A stretch of DNA of 64,000 nt, from contig NZ_JAAMNH020000001.1 in the NCBI RefSeq assembly GCF_011065935.2, positions 2,997,001-3,061,000 on the forward strand. The letters are read 5' to 3'. This document shows, one piece after another, positions 1 through 7,666 of this stretch. Position 1 is the stretch's first letter. The number at the start of each line of letters is the position of its first letter. The notes beneath the pieces were generated by a model. It saw only the letters and a list, made by a program, of their open reading frames with translations, was not told where the DNA came from and ran no database searches. The translations under genes were made by a program, and so were the position numbers. This DNA comes from Clostridium estertheticum. Its GTDB lineage: Bacteria; Bacillota; Clostridia; Clostridiales; Clostridiaceae.

Positions 1-305
1 TTAAAAAATACAAAAACAAGAGAAAGTGGAACTGTATAGGTTACGATGCGAAGCCATTGCAGGTACTTACTATTTTTAAAGGGATGCTTATCAACAAGTG
101 CACCCATAAATGGGTCATAAAAAGCATCTAGCACACGTGCGATGAGTAAGAGTAATGATGCAGAGGCAATTGAGAGGCCCACACTTTCTGTATAATAAAA
201 ACTTAGAAACTGAAATTGCAGTGTATAGATAACATTTTGTCCAAAAAAGTAACCACCATAAGAAATTCGTTCGAGTTTAGAGGTACGGTAAGTTTGCTCC
301 TTCAT
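1..305 (-). CDS. GPH-family sugar:cation symporter (5' part only)
   Basis: This is the N-terminal ~101 residues of a transporter that runs off the left edge of the window. The reading begins MKEQTYRTSKLERISYGGYF and contains an ARVLDAFYDPFMG segment, which matches the RxxDAxxDPxxG loop of the glycoside-pentoside-hexuronide:cation symporter family (MelB, YicJ). Two hydrophobic helices are visible before the edge. The ATG at 305 follows a G-rich ribosome binding site. The next gene upstream, on the same strand, is an alpha-galactosidase, so import of an alpha-galactoside is the natural inference. The substrate cannot be read from the sequence. Confidence 0.82.
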   Translation of the reverse strand, partial: MKEQTYRTSKLERISYGGYFFGQNVIYTLQFQFLSFYYTESVGLSIASASLLLLIARVLDAFYDPFMGALVDKHPFKNSKYLQWLRIVTYTVPLSLVFVFF

Positions 306-376
306 TTTATAATTCCCCCCCACTTGGATTGGTAAATATATGAAATATTTTCCGAGGTATTAAATGCAAATTTGAA

Positions 377-2155
377 CTACAGCATAAATATATTTGTGCT
401 TTCCATGTATTTCTTTTCTAAGGTCTCCGCTTTTATAAGACATATAGATTCATAAGGTTCTAGCGTTATTATGGTATTTTTAACAATTAGCCCTTTTTCT
501 TTGTTGATATAACTTCCAGTTTCTATTGCTACATCAAGCTTACTCGCTTTTAAATTACTTAAAGCTAAATATTCATTGCTATCAATCATAAATCTAATTC
601 TAACCACATCAGAAAAAGATACATTTTTAATTATCTTTTCCCTAATAGGAAATATAGATTTATAAAGTTGCATTTCTTCTTCACTGTATTCGCTAATATT
701 ATCTGAAGTGAAAACAAGTCCACCAAATATAAGATTTATCAGTAGCAAAGTGTATCTTTGATTTTGGGTTAGTTTATTATTTTTACTTCTTATAATAAAA
801 ACATCGGGGTCATTAAGAAAAGCGTGATTATTTAAGTGTCTTCTACCAATTGTGCTCTCTATACAATTTATTGTTGACACTCTTTCTCTATAGTGGAGAC
901 TACTGAGAATTTTATCCTCCCAAGAAAGTGACACATCACTTCCTATTCTACAGTAATCTGTGAACCCAAATGATGATCCAAGGGGCACGCCACAACCTAG
1001 AATAATTTTGTCTCCACATATCTCTCTTAGAAATTCCATTGCCTCATACATTATCTGACCTCTTGTTTTTTCTTTTCTAGGTATTAAGGCCACTGCATAA
1101 AGAAAATCCAACTTTACCATATCATAATTCCATACATTAAGTACTGTATGAAATACTTCTTTAATATAGTCTCTTACTTCCTCATTATAAAAATCAAGAA
1201 CATAGAAAAAACCATTCCAACCAGGATTAAAACCTACCTTTTTTAGAATCCAAGACGGATGCTCCTTATAAATTAGTGATTTTTTATCACATACAAAGGG
1301 TGCAAGCCATATCCCTGCCTTATATCCAGATTTTTTTATTTCACTTGCTATAAATCCCATACCACTAGGAAATTTTTTATTTACATGAAGCCAATCCCCC
1401 AAAGTTTCTTGATATCCATCATCTATCTGAAAAATCTCTATAGGTATATCCCTTGACTTAAAAGCATTTAAGTTATCAATGACTATTTTCTCTGTAATTT
1501 TTGTATAATAATTATACCAACTAGTCCACCCAGTACAATGTGGAACTTTTGGTTTTGGTAGCTTCATTGCTTCAAAATATTTATCAAAAGAGTAATTCTC
1601 CTCGCCTTCTATAAAAAATAAGTTAAAAGCTTCATATTCTGACTCTATTACAAGTCCGCTACAATCCTTTATTACCTTTATATTTTCTTCTTTGTTATCA
1701 TATTCAAAAACAGTGTAACCTGTCTTTTCGGAAATTGATCCAAACAACTTAATACTATTTTCCCATCTAATATAAGTATATGTAAAGCTCTGTAGCTTAT
1801 TATGAAATGCTTCATAAAAACCATAATCCCCATACACGCTCATTATAGGCCATGCAATTTTTTTCAGTTTTGGTATGCACTCCTTTAAGTTAAATTCCCG
1901 GCTATTAGTCCAGGTTTGATATCCATTAAGAAAAACATGACTTTTCACTTCTATTTTTTCATCCATTTCAATTAAAAAAGTAATAACCTCCAGTTTTATC
2001 TTTGGTATAATTTTTACATTTATTCTTAAGCCATCAGCTTCAACATAGTTATTAATAATGATTTTAAAATCTTCCTTATCAATATTGCTATAAAAATTAC
2101 ATTCTTTTCTTATGTTATTTAAAGTATAAACAATTAATCCATTTTTAATATTCAT
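377..2155 (-). CDS. Alpha-galactosidase, glycoside hydrolase family 36
   Basis: The 592-residue protein should hydrolyse terminal alpha-galactose from oligosaccharides such as melibiose or raffinose. The GH36/GH-D signature motifs are present in order: GWTSWYNYY near residue 209, FQIDDGYQ near 242, GIWLAPF near 281, KLDFLY with the presumed nucleophile Asp350, and RIGSD with the presumed acid/base Asp407. It has no signal peptide, so it is cytoplasmic. At 592 aa it is shorter than the usual 700-750 aa GH36 enzymes, with a reduced N-terminal beta-sandwich. It lies just upstream of the symporter gene on the same strand with a 71-nt gap, which suggests a small sugar-use operon. The start has a GGGGGGAG ribosome binding site. 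Confidence 0.88.
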   Translation of the reverse strand: MNIKNGLIVYTLNNIRKECNFYSNIDKEDFKIIINNYVEADGLRINVKIIPKIKLEVITFLIEMDEKIEVKSHVFLNGYQTWTNSREFNLKECIPKLKKIAWPIMSVYGDYGFYEAFHNKLQSFTYTYIRWENSIKLFGSISEKTGYTVFEYDNKEENIKVIKDCSGLVIESEYEAFNLFFIEGEENYSFDKYFEAMKLPKPKVPHCTGWTSWYNYYTKITEKIVIDNLNAFKSRDIPIEIFQIDDGYQETLGDWLHVNKKFPSGMGFIASEIKKSGYKAGIWLAPFVCDKKSLIYKEHPSWILKKVGFNPGWNGFFYVLDFYNEEVRDYIKEVFHTVLNVWNYDMVKLDFLYAVALIPRKEKTRGQIMYEAMEFLREICGDKIILGCGVPLGSSFGFTDYCRIGSDVSLSWEDKILSSLHYRERVSTINCIESTIGRRHLNNHAFLNDPDVFIIRSKNNKLTQNQRYTLLLINLIFGGLVFTSDNISEYSEEEMQLYKSIFPIREKIIKNVSFSDVVRIRFMIDSNEYLALSNLKASKLDVAIETGSYINKEKGLIVKNTIITLEPYESICLIKAETLEKKYMESTNIFML

Positions 2156-2188
2156 AAATTAACTCCCCCCGATAAAAGTTTTGAACCT

Positions 2189-2206
2189 ATCTATACTAGT
2201 CTAGAT
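2189..2206. promoter_or_regulatory. Near-palindrome in the divergent promoter region
   Basis: ATCTATACTAGTCTAGAT is an 18-bp near-perfect dyad centred on ACTAGT. It lies 34 nt upstream of the alpha-galactosidase start and between two divergent genes. Its size and symmetry fit a LacI/GntR-type operator, but no regulator gene is nearby and this is inference only. Confidence 0.3.
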
Positions 2207-2346
2207 ATTAACTTAATCATAATTGCATTTTCCATATTTTACAAGCGATTTATTTTATTTAAAATATTTTTTTATTCACTAATTAATTAGCTTCTTTTTA
2301 TAATAATCAAATAGTAAACTATAACATTAATAACAAGGAGGAAAAA

Positions 2347-3978
2347 ATGGAAAGTAAATTTTTAAAGCCACTAATTATTAGTTTTTTTACCTCTACTTTA
2401 ACTTTATCTATGTTTAATGTCTTGATTTTTCTGTCTATGAGACCCTTTTGGTATTTCATAGATAGGGATACCAAGACGCCATTTCTTAATCGATTACCAT
2501 TTTCCACCTTTTTATTTTCCTTATATACTTTATATTTTATATATTCTCTTATACTTTTTATTGTATTAATTAACAAACAAAAGAAACTTATTAGCCCTCT
2601 TGCTATTGTGAATATAGTAATTCCAATTATACTGGGGGTATTATTATCAGCTATTACTATTTACTTATTTATCCGAATGGAGGGTTCACAATATCTAGTA
2701 ACCTCTTACCTAAAGTCCCCCACTCCTTATTTTTTTATTATTATGCTATTTTTTATCCTAATTTTTTTTAGTCCTACTTTGAAAATCAGCCAAATTCCTA
2801 TATTTTATTACTTCGCTATAGTTGTTGCGTGTATATTATTACTTGTAAAAATTATGGATTTTGAAAATGTAAAAATAACTTCTGGTCCAAATGTTCAAAT
2901 TATAGATAAAAACAGTATTGCAATACTTTGGACCACAGACAAAAACAGCACTTCTTATGTAGAATATGGTCCTGATAAAGATCATCTGAAAAAAGCCTTT
3001 ATGTCTAATAATGGCCTAATCGATGCTAACACCAAAAACCATAAAGTAGTAATAGCTTCTCCTCAGCTTAGTTCAATAATTTATAGGGTTTTAAGCACCA
3101 AAATCAATCATAGTTATCAGAATAACGTAAACTATGGAAACACAACCCTAAGTAGCTTTAAAACTTATAGTGATTTAAGTTCAAAGGATAAATTAATATT
3201 CTATACTCTAAGTGATATACATGAAAATAATAATATATATAAAAATTTCTTATCAAAGGGTGATTATGATTTTGCTGTTTTAAATGGTGACACTATCAAT
3301 ACATTAGACAGTACTTCTGACATTATTGGCAAAATTTTAAAACCTGTATCCGCTACAACCAATGGTGAAAAACCCTTTTATTTCGTTCGAGGTAATCATG
3401 AGCCAAGAGGTGGTGCAGCTAGAGATTTGCCTAACTATTTAGCACTTCCAAATAATCAATACTATTACACCTTTAGCTTTGGACCTATTTTCGCAGTGGT
3501 CCTCGACTCTGGTGAGGACAAACTAGATTCAGACAAGGAATATAGTGGTTTAACAGATTTCGAAAATTATAGACAGCTGCAGACAAAGTGGTTGCAGGGT
3601 ATATATGAAAGTGATGAATATAAAAATGCAAAATACAAAATTGCTTTTGTCCATATCCCATTGAATATGAGTAATAATAATAATAATAATAATAATACTA
3701 CTGGAGTAGCTTCTTTAAAAACTTATCAAATGGATTGGAGTAATTTATTAACTAAAATGAAGATAGATGTAGTTTTTTCTGGTCATACTCATGTTCCCAC
3801 AGTAGTAGAGCCTGATGGTAAAGAAATTTCTTTTCCAACAATCATAGGTGGGGGTCCCACTGAAAATCAAGATAAATATATTGCTATTAGAACAGAAGTT
3901 ACTGAATCTGGGATGAAAATTTTCTTTGTTAGCTTTGATGGAAGCTTTAAGGAAGTTTATACAATATCAAAGCATTAA
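2347..3978 (+). CDS. Membrane-anchored metallophosphoesterase
   Basis: The N-terminal ~165 residues hold about five hydrophobic helices. They are followed by a fibronectin-III/purple-acid-phosphatase-like segment at ~180-275 (VQIIDKNSIAILWTT, SYVEYGPD), then a calcineurin-like phosphoesterase domain at ~285-520. The metal-binding motifs are present: SDIHEN, LNGDTIN, RGNHEPRG, VHIPL and FSGHTHVP. The phosphatase domain is probably outside the membrane, because that PAP-type beta domain is normally extracytoplasmic. A run of asparagines interrupts the region before GHTH. The gene stands alone and divergent from the alpha-galactosidase, with an AAGGAGG ribosome binding site. The substrate is unknown. 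Confidence 0.8.
   Translation: MESKFLKPLIISFFTSTLTLSMFNVLIFLSMRPFWYFIDRDTKTPFLNRLPFSTFLFSLYTLYFIYSLILFIVLINKQKKLISPLAIVNIVIPIILGVLLSAITIYLFIRMEGSQYLVTSYLKSPTPYFFIIMLFFILIFFSPTLKISQIPIFYYFAIVVACILLLVKIMDFENVKITSGPNVQIIDKNSIAILWTTDKNSTSYVEYGPDKDHLKKAFMSNNGLIDANTKNHKVVIASPQLSSIIYRVLSTKINHSYQNNVNYGNTTLSSFKTYSDLSSKDKLIFYTLSDIHENNNIYKNFLSKGDYDFAVLNGDTINTLDSTSDIIGKILKPVSATTNGEKPFYFVRGNHEPRGGAARDLPNYLALPNNQYYYTFSFGPIFAVVLDSGEDKLDSDKEYSGLTDFENYRQLQTKWLQGIYESDEYKNAKYKIAFVHIPLNMSNNNNNNNNTTGVASLKTYQMDWSNLLTKMKIDVVFSGHTHVPTVVEPDGKEISFPTIIGGGPTENQDKYIAIRTEVTESGMKIFFVSFDGSFKEVYTISKH
3671..3698 (+). repeat. In-frame AAT trinucleotide repeat
   Basis: About nine uninterrupted AAT units encode a poly-asparagine stretch inside the phosphoesterase domain, between the VHIPL and GHTH motifs. 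The unit is three bases, so slippage would change loop length and not the frame. Confidence 0.9.
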
Positions 3979-3998
3979 TAGCATAAGAAAGACCCTAA

Positions 3999-4208
3999 AC
4001 ATGCACCACAAGCAAACTAGGAGAAAAACTTGACTCTGTTGTAGATTTGATAATGGTGGTGGTACTGATGATTGTACTATATCCAATCATCAATCTATCA
4101 GTTCAAATCATAATTTGGATAGCTATCATCGGAATAATCCGAGCAGTGTCAATGATGGTGGTATTTGTAAAGTATAAAACTTTTGGTATACTTCATACTT
4201 ATGGGTAG
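3999..4208 (+). pseudogene. Relic of a CDP-alcohol phosphatidyltransferase
   Basis: A 69-codon open stretch without a credible start reads TSKLGEKLDSVVDLIMVVV and ends KYKTFGILHTYG. GEKLDSVVD fits the second half (G-x3-D-x3-D) of the CDP-alcohol phosphatidyltransferase motif, and it is followed by hydrophobic helices. The first half (D-x2-DG-x2-AR) and everything upstream are missing, and a stop codon closes the frame immediately upstream. I read this as the surviving 3' part of a lost gene. The identification rests on the motif and helix pattern only. Confidence 0.55.
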
Positions 4209-4219
4209 CGAGTCTAGTA

Positions 4220-4254
4220 AAAATCCTGCTAACAAAAAAAGTTAGCAGGATTTT
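4220..4254. terminator. Strong bidirectional terminator
   Basis: A 14-bp perfect stem (AAAATCCTGCTAAC and its complement) encloses a 7-A loop and is flanked by A and T tracts on the two sides. It can end transcription both from the left and from the yidC-like gene on the minus strand. Confidence 0.85.
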
Positions 4255-4265
4255 TATTCTAATAT

Positions 4266-4913
4266 TTATGAATTTTCTGTTTTTAAATTTCTCATATACA
4301 TTCTAAAAACAAGCTCTTCTAAGAAATTAAACACACTTGTAGTGATTAGATATATACCTACTGCAATAGGAGCCGCTTTAGAAACAAACAAACCAACTAT
4401 TGCCATTATTATTATGTTTTTCTTACTAATTGTAGCTTGACCTTCAATTTTTAATAAAGTTACATATGAAAGCAGGCTTGGAGTTACCGATACAATCACA
4501 TATATCAATGGAACAATAAAATAACTGTCAGAGATCTTAATACTAGATACCCAAGGTATAAGATATGTTCCCGCATTCACTGGAATTTTATTGAATACAC
4601 TCCACATAGTCATTAAAATAGGCAATTGAAGTAGAGTAACTAAGCATCCTACCATACCTTTTGCGCTTTCAGCAGATTGTTTTTTGATTTCTACTTCAAG
4701 TTTGTCTTTATTATCCTTATACTTTTCCTTAAGTTCTTGCATTTTTACAGAAAACTTTTGCTGCTGTTGCATAGACTTCTTTTGTTTAAAAGACATTGGT
4801 GAGAGTACTAACCTCACTACTAGGGTAAGTAAAACTATTGCTATTCCCCAATCCCCAGTAAAGTTAAAAATTGAATTTAATAAACTACTTAAAAAATTAA
4901 AAATGATGTTCAT
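4266..4913 (-). CDS. YidC/Oxa1-family membrane protein insertase (probable second copy)
   Basis: The 215-residue protein inserts or folds membrane proteins. It has the Oxa1 core: a first helix GIAIVLLTLVVRLVLSPMSFKQ with the conserved membrane Arg34, a basic coiled-coil loop (MQELKEKYKDNKDKLEVEIKK), then four more helices including LLQLPILMTMWSVFNKIP. It lacks a clear lipoprotein Cys at the N-terminus. The primary clostridial yidC normally sits in the rpmH-rnpA-yidC cluster. This copy sits beside small membrane proteins and an amidase, so I infer a paralogue. The downstream terminator at 4220-4254 makes it the last gene of its unit. Confidence 0.85.
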   Translation of the reverse strand: MNIIFNFLSSLLNSIFNFTGDWGIAIVLLTLVVRLVLSPMSFKQKKSMQQQQKFSVKMQELKEKYKDNKDKLEVEIKKQSAESAKGMVGCLVTLLQLPILMTMWSVFNKIPVNAGTYLIPWVSSIKISDSYFIVPLIYVIVSVTPSLLSYVTLLKIEGQATISKKNIIIMAIVGLFVSKAAPIAVGIYLITTSVFNFLEELVFRMYMRNLKTENS

Positions 4914-4939
4914 TGTTATCCTCCTTAGAATAATTTTGG

Positions 4940-5185
4940 CTAAAACATCATTTCAATTTTAAATCGTTCTAAATATATCCATATACCATATTTTTCATAT
5001 ATTATATAATCTTCCGGAAGTAACTTTTTTATAAATCCAAGCCACTGAATTAATGTATTTCTTGTAACATTTTCTTCAACTTTATGCTTTAGATTTTTAT
5101 AGGAGTGTACAGTATACGCGAATATGCTAGCAAAACAAATCACTAAAAACATTAACTGAATTAAATTTATTATGTCATAAGTCAA
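4940..5185 (-). CDS. Small single-span membrane protein, unknown function
   Basis: This 81-residue protein has one N-terminal hydrophobic helix (LIQLMFLVICFASIFAYTV) followed by a charged cytoplasmic-looking tail. The start is a TTG preceded by a perfect AGGAGG at nine bases, which decides it over any internal ATG. It lies 26 nt upstream of the yidC-like gene on the same strand, so the two are probably co-transcribed. I do not recognise the family. The context suggests a membrane partner or client of the insertase, but nothing in the sequence proves that. Confidence 0.6.
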   Translation of the reverse strand: MTYDIINLIQLMFLVICFASIFAYTVHSYKNLKHKVEENVTRNTLIQWLGFIKKLLPEDYIIYEKYGIWIYLERFKIEMMF

Positions 5186-5256
5186 CTTGCACCCTCCTCA
5201 TCTACTATTTCCAATCATTATAGCATTATTGATTAAATTTACCAATAGTATTTTAA

Positions 5257-5295
5257 TATAAAAAAATAAACAATTATGTGAGTTTATTTTTTATA
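5257..5295. terminator. Weak AT-only hairpin
   Basis: TATAAAAAAATAAA pairs with TTTATTTTTTATA around a short loop. The hairpin lies just downstream of the 5319-5738 gene. The stem has no G-C pairs in its core, so it is a weak terminator at best. Confidence 0.35.
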
Positions 5296-5318
5296 TGCCT
5301 AGAGGCACTATCATAATT

Positions 5319-5738
5319 TTAACGTGATATATTGTAATTTATCCATTCATCAAGTTCTTTCTTATTGAACATTTTTTTTCCATGGCTAATATCTATATAA
5401 TGTATAAATTCATAAGTATCATAACTAGATAAGCCTACTTTTTTTTCACTATCTTTTAGCAATATATTTTTGAATTCATCAATTGAAATATTTAAGTACT
5501 CAGCACTTTCGTCTTCTGTCAATAGTGCTTTTTCTCTTAATGTGGATTTATTTATTATTTTATTTATAATAAATAAAGATATTAAATAATAAATTAGTAA
5601 AACAATCAAATCATAAAAAAATCTCAAAGAAAACAATGGTGAATTACGGAAATCAAAGTTTCCAATTCCATAAGTAATCCCGCTTAGTATAAAAGCAAAA
5701 AACATTGCAATCATTGTTTTTATAGAGTCTTTTAACAT
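5319..5738 (-). CDS. Two-helix membrane protein with excisionase-like C-terminal domain
   Basis: The 139-residue protein starts with two hydrophobic helices (residues ~8-25 and ~40-62). It then has a segment beginning LLTEDESAEYLNISIDEFKNIL and ending KKMFNKKELDEWI. That second half follows the pattern of the excisionase/MerR-like winged helix (helix, turn, helix, then a hairpin leading to KxxLDEWI). A membrane-tethered DNA-binding or protein-binding module is the likely reading. Family membership is inferred from pattern alone. Its neighbours are small proteins of unknown function and a yidC-like gene. Confidence 0.6.
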   Translation of the reverse strand: MLKDSIKTMIAMFFAFILSGITYGIGNFDFRNSPLFSLRFFYDLIVLLIYYLISLFIINKIINKSTLREKALLTEDESAEYLNISIDEFKNILLKDSEKKVGLSSYDTYEFIHYIDISHGKKMFNKKELDEWINYNISR

Positions 5739-5792
5739 ATAGCATATCCCCCTTTGTTCTCACATTTCTTTAACTTTTCAAATTTTTTATAA

Positions 5793-6101
5793 TTAATTAA
5801 AAACACCAAAACAACACTGAATGTATTGGCTTTTATTTATATCGAAGTTAAACCCTTGTTTCTCAAAGCTTTGTAGTATAAATTTATCAATACCATATGG
5901 TTTACTAAGACCATTAATATACTCCATACTGGTTAGCACTTCATAGTTATTCATAACGATTAAGATTTCATTTTTAGAAATATTTTCAACCAAAACCTTT
6001 GTATCAAATTCCATACTTAAAGCTTTTACTACTACATTTAAATATTCTTCTGCATTCATGGTTCTTGCCATAGCAGCTCTTTGAACTCTTGAAGTATTCA
6101 T
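5793..6101 (-). CDS. Hypothetical protein, 102 aa
   Basis: I choose the ATG at 6101 (MNTSRVQRAAMARTMNAEEY) because GAGGGG and GGGGG stretches sit just in front of it. A more upstream ATG at 6134 would place those bases inside the coding region. The protein is soluble with mixed alpha/beta character (ALSMEFDTKVLVENISKNEILIVMNNYEV). I do not recognise a family. It lies between the amidase and the excisionase-like membrane protein on the same strand. Confidence 0.55.
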   Translation of the reverse strand: MNTSRVQRAAMARTMNAEEYLNVVVKALSMEFDTKVLVENISKNEILIVMNNYEVLTSMEYINGLSKPYGIDKFILQSFEKQGFNFDINKSQYIQCCFGVFN

Positions 6102-6175
6102 TTTCCCCCAACCCCTCATTCTGCGTTTTATCATTTTATCACTTAATTAACAGATTCCCCTAAACGCAAAGGATT

Positions 6176-7135
6176 TTAAACAACTATATTACTTATTCCT
6201 AAACTCTTAAGAATGCCCGTTGATATTGCCTTAGCTAATTTTTGTTGGTAGTCCTCAGTAGCTAATAGTTTTTCTTCTTCAGGATTAGAGATGAATGATG
6301 TTTCTACCAATATTGCCGTAGCATCTGTGTTTTTCAAAACATATAAATTTGCAGATGTTTTGAGGCCCCTATCAAATCTTCCAGTTTCTTTGATTAATTC
6401 AGTTTGGACAGCCTCAGCTAACTTTTGTCCAGATACACTTCCAGTAAAATAGTGAGTCTCGATGCCATAAGCTGCCGAGGTTGAAAAGCTATTTAAATGA
6501 ATGCTTACAAAATAATCTGGTTTAGCATTATTAGAAATATCACATCTTACTTGAAGATTTTGGGCTTCATCGTCGGGCATATTTGTAATATCACTTGTTC
6601 TTGTGTATAAGGTATCAACACCATTCTTAGTTAATAGCGCTCCTACTTTTAAAGTAACTGCTAATGCAACAGCCTTTTCTTGAAGGCCCGTTGGTCCTAT
6701 TGCTCCTGGATCATTTCCTCCATGCCCCGCATCTAATACTACTTTATACTTTGCTTTAGTAGTAAAATCCATTCTAACTTCTTTAGGAAGAGGTTTTCCG
6801 TCATAAGACTTAACATTTTCCGTTACTATTAAAGTATATGTCTTGTTATATTCATAATTTCCTATAGATTGAACTATTATATTTTTATTGTTATTAGCTG
6901 AACTAACTTTAATGCCTATGTAATTATTATTCTCTCCAACCACCTTAATGTTCGTGGTGTTAACGGTGGCAGAACTCAAAGGGCTATTAAAACTCACCGT
7001 CCAAGATTTATTGACCGCCACATCCTTCTTACTCTCCATATTTGTAAACGTACTAGCCTTTACTATTATTTGCAGAGGTATACACAATGCAAAAGATAAA
7101 ATCATAATTATAAATGCTTTAAAGATATTTTTCAT
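6176..7135 (-). CDS. N-acetylmuramoyl-L-alanine amidase (Amidase_3) with Ig-like domain
   Basis: The 319-residue secreted enzyme cleaves the amide bond between muramic acid and the peptide of peptidoglycan. Residues 1-28 form a signal peptide. Residues ~35-125 look like a bacterial Ig-like (Big_5/SbsA) domain (KSWTVSFNSPLSSATVN, GKPLPKEVRMDFTTKA). The Amidase_3 domain follows, with the zinc motifs VVLDAGHGG (His138), Glu153 in GLQEKA, and FVSIHLNSF, plus a C-terminal catalytic Glu in ILVETSFISNPEE. It is monocistronic in appearance, with an AGGAG ribosome binding site. A role in sporulation, germination or wall turnover is possible. Confidence 0.88.
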   Translation of the reverse strand: MKNIFKAFIIMILSFALCIPLQIIVKASTFTNMESKKDVAVNKSWTVSFNSPLSSATVNTTNIKVVGENNNYIGIKVSSANNNKNIIVQSIGNYEYNKTYTLIVTENVKSYDGKPLPKEVRMDFTTKAKYKVVLDAGHGGNDPGAIGPTGLQEKAVALAVTLKVGALLTKNGVDTLYTRTSDITNMPDDEAQNLQVRCDISNNAKPDYFVSIHLNSFSTSAAYGIETHYFTGSVSGQKLAEAVQTELIKETGRFDRGLKTSANLYVLKNTDATAILVETSFISNPEEEKLLATEDYQQKLAKAISTGILKSLGISNIVV

Positions 7136-7386
7136 ATAACTCCTCCTAAATCATTATAGTTTTAATATTTAATTATTTATATCACGATTTGGATAATTTT
7201 AATTATCAGTATAAATTATGGTATTAATAACAAGCTAATTATACTACACTTTTATTATATATACTCAGTATATATATGTTTTTAATACATTTAAAGCTAG
7301 ACAACAAACGAAATATTAAGATGTTTGTAAAAGTACCAGAACTTTCAATGATACACAAAAAGGTCAAATGTCGTTGCAGTACATAA

Positions 7387-7553
7387 CCTTTTAATGATTT
7401 ACCATCTGGATACCATAATGCTGTGTGGATAGAACCTCGCCTTATATGCTCCGTAAAATATTGATGAAAATAGCAAACGGCTCCTTGCGTCAACCAATAT
7501 TTAAAGGTTTGAGAGATGTTAAATTACCTAAAGATTGTATCATAACCTTATAA
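7387..7553 (+). pseudogene. Relic of the C-terminus of an ATP-dependent DNA ligase
   Basis: Two plus-strand pieces in different frames join into a ligase C-terminal OB-fold end. Piece one, 7387-7461, reads PFNDLPSGYHNAV then WIEPRLICSVKY. Piece two, 7464-7553, reads MKIANGSLRQPIFKGL then RDVKLPKDCIITL and a stop. The WIEPRLICSVKY and SLRQPIFKGLRD segments match the conserved end of LigD-type ligase domains (WxxPxLVCxVxF ... LRxPxFxGLRxDK). A frameshift with adjacent TGA codons separates the pieces, and another stop lies just upstream of the first piece. The catalytic KxDG part is absent, so the gene is dead. Confidence 0.75.
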
Positions 7554-7554
7554 A

Positions 7555-7583
7555 GGGAATATAATACTTAGTATTATATTCCC
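7555..7583. terminator. 13-bp inverted repeat after the opine-dehydrogenase gene
   Basis: GGGAATATAATAC and its exact complement enclose a 3-base loop. It lies ~85 nt downstream of the minus-strand gene ending at 7667 and just after the ligase relic. No long T tract follows on either strand, so its role as terminator is uncertain. Confidence 0.45.
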
Positions 7584-7666
7584 TACTATTTGATTAGTGG
7601 TAGGACCTCCTAAAATATAGGGGGCCATGATGAACTATACTTTTACACAATTTTGATTATAATTTA

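Larger units (their letters stand above)
7136..7666. other. Gene-poor gap holding a ligase relic and a hairpin
   Basis: No intact gene was found in these ~530 bases. The plus strand carries a broken DNA-ligase C-terminus (7387-7553) and a 13-bp inverted repeat (7555-7583). A minus-strand open frame over the same bases is antisense to the relic and I do not call it. Confidence 0.6.

Noticed and set aside
7239..7493. Minus-strand open frame of 84 codons with a TTG start in the gap before the opine-dehydrogenase gene
   Set aside because: It runs antisense to the DNA-ligase relic, its reading has no family features, and no ribosome binding site suits the TTG.
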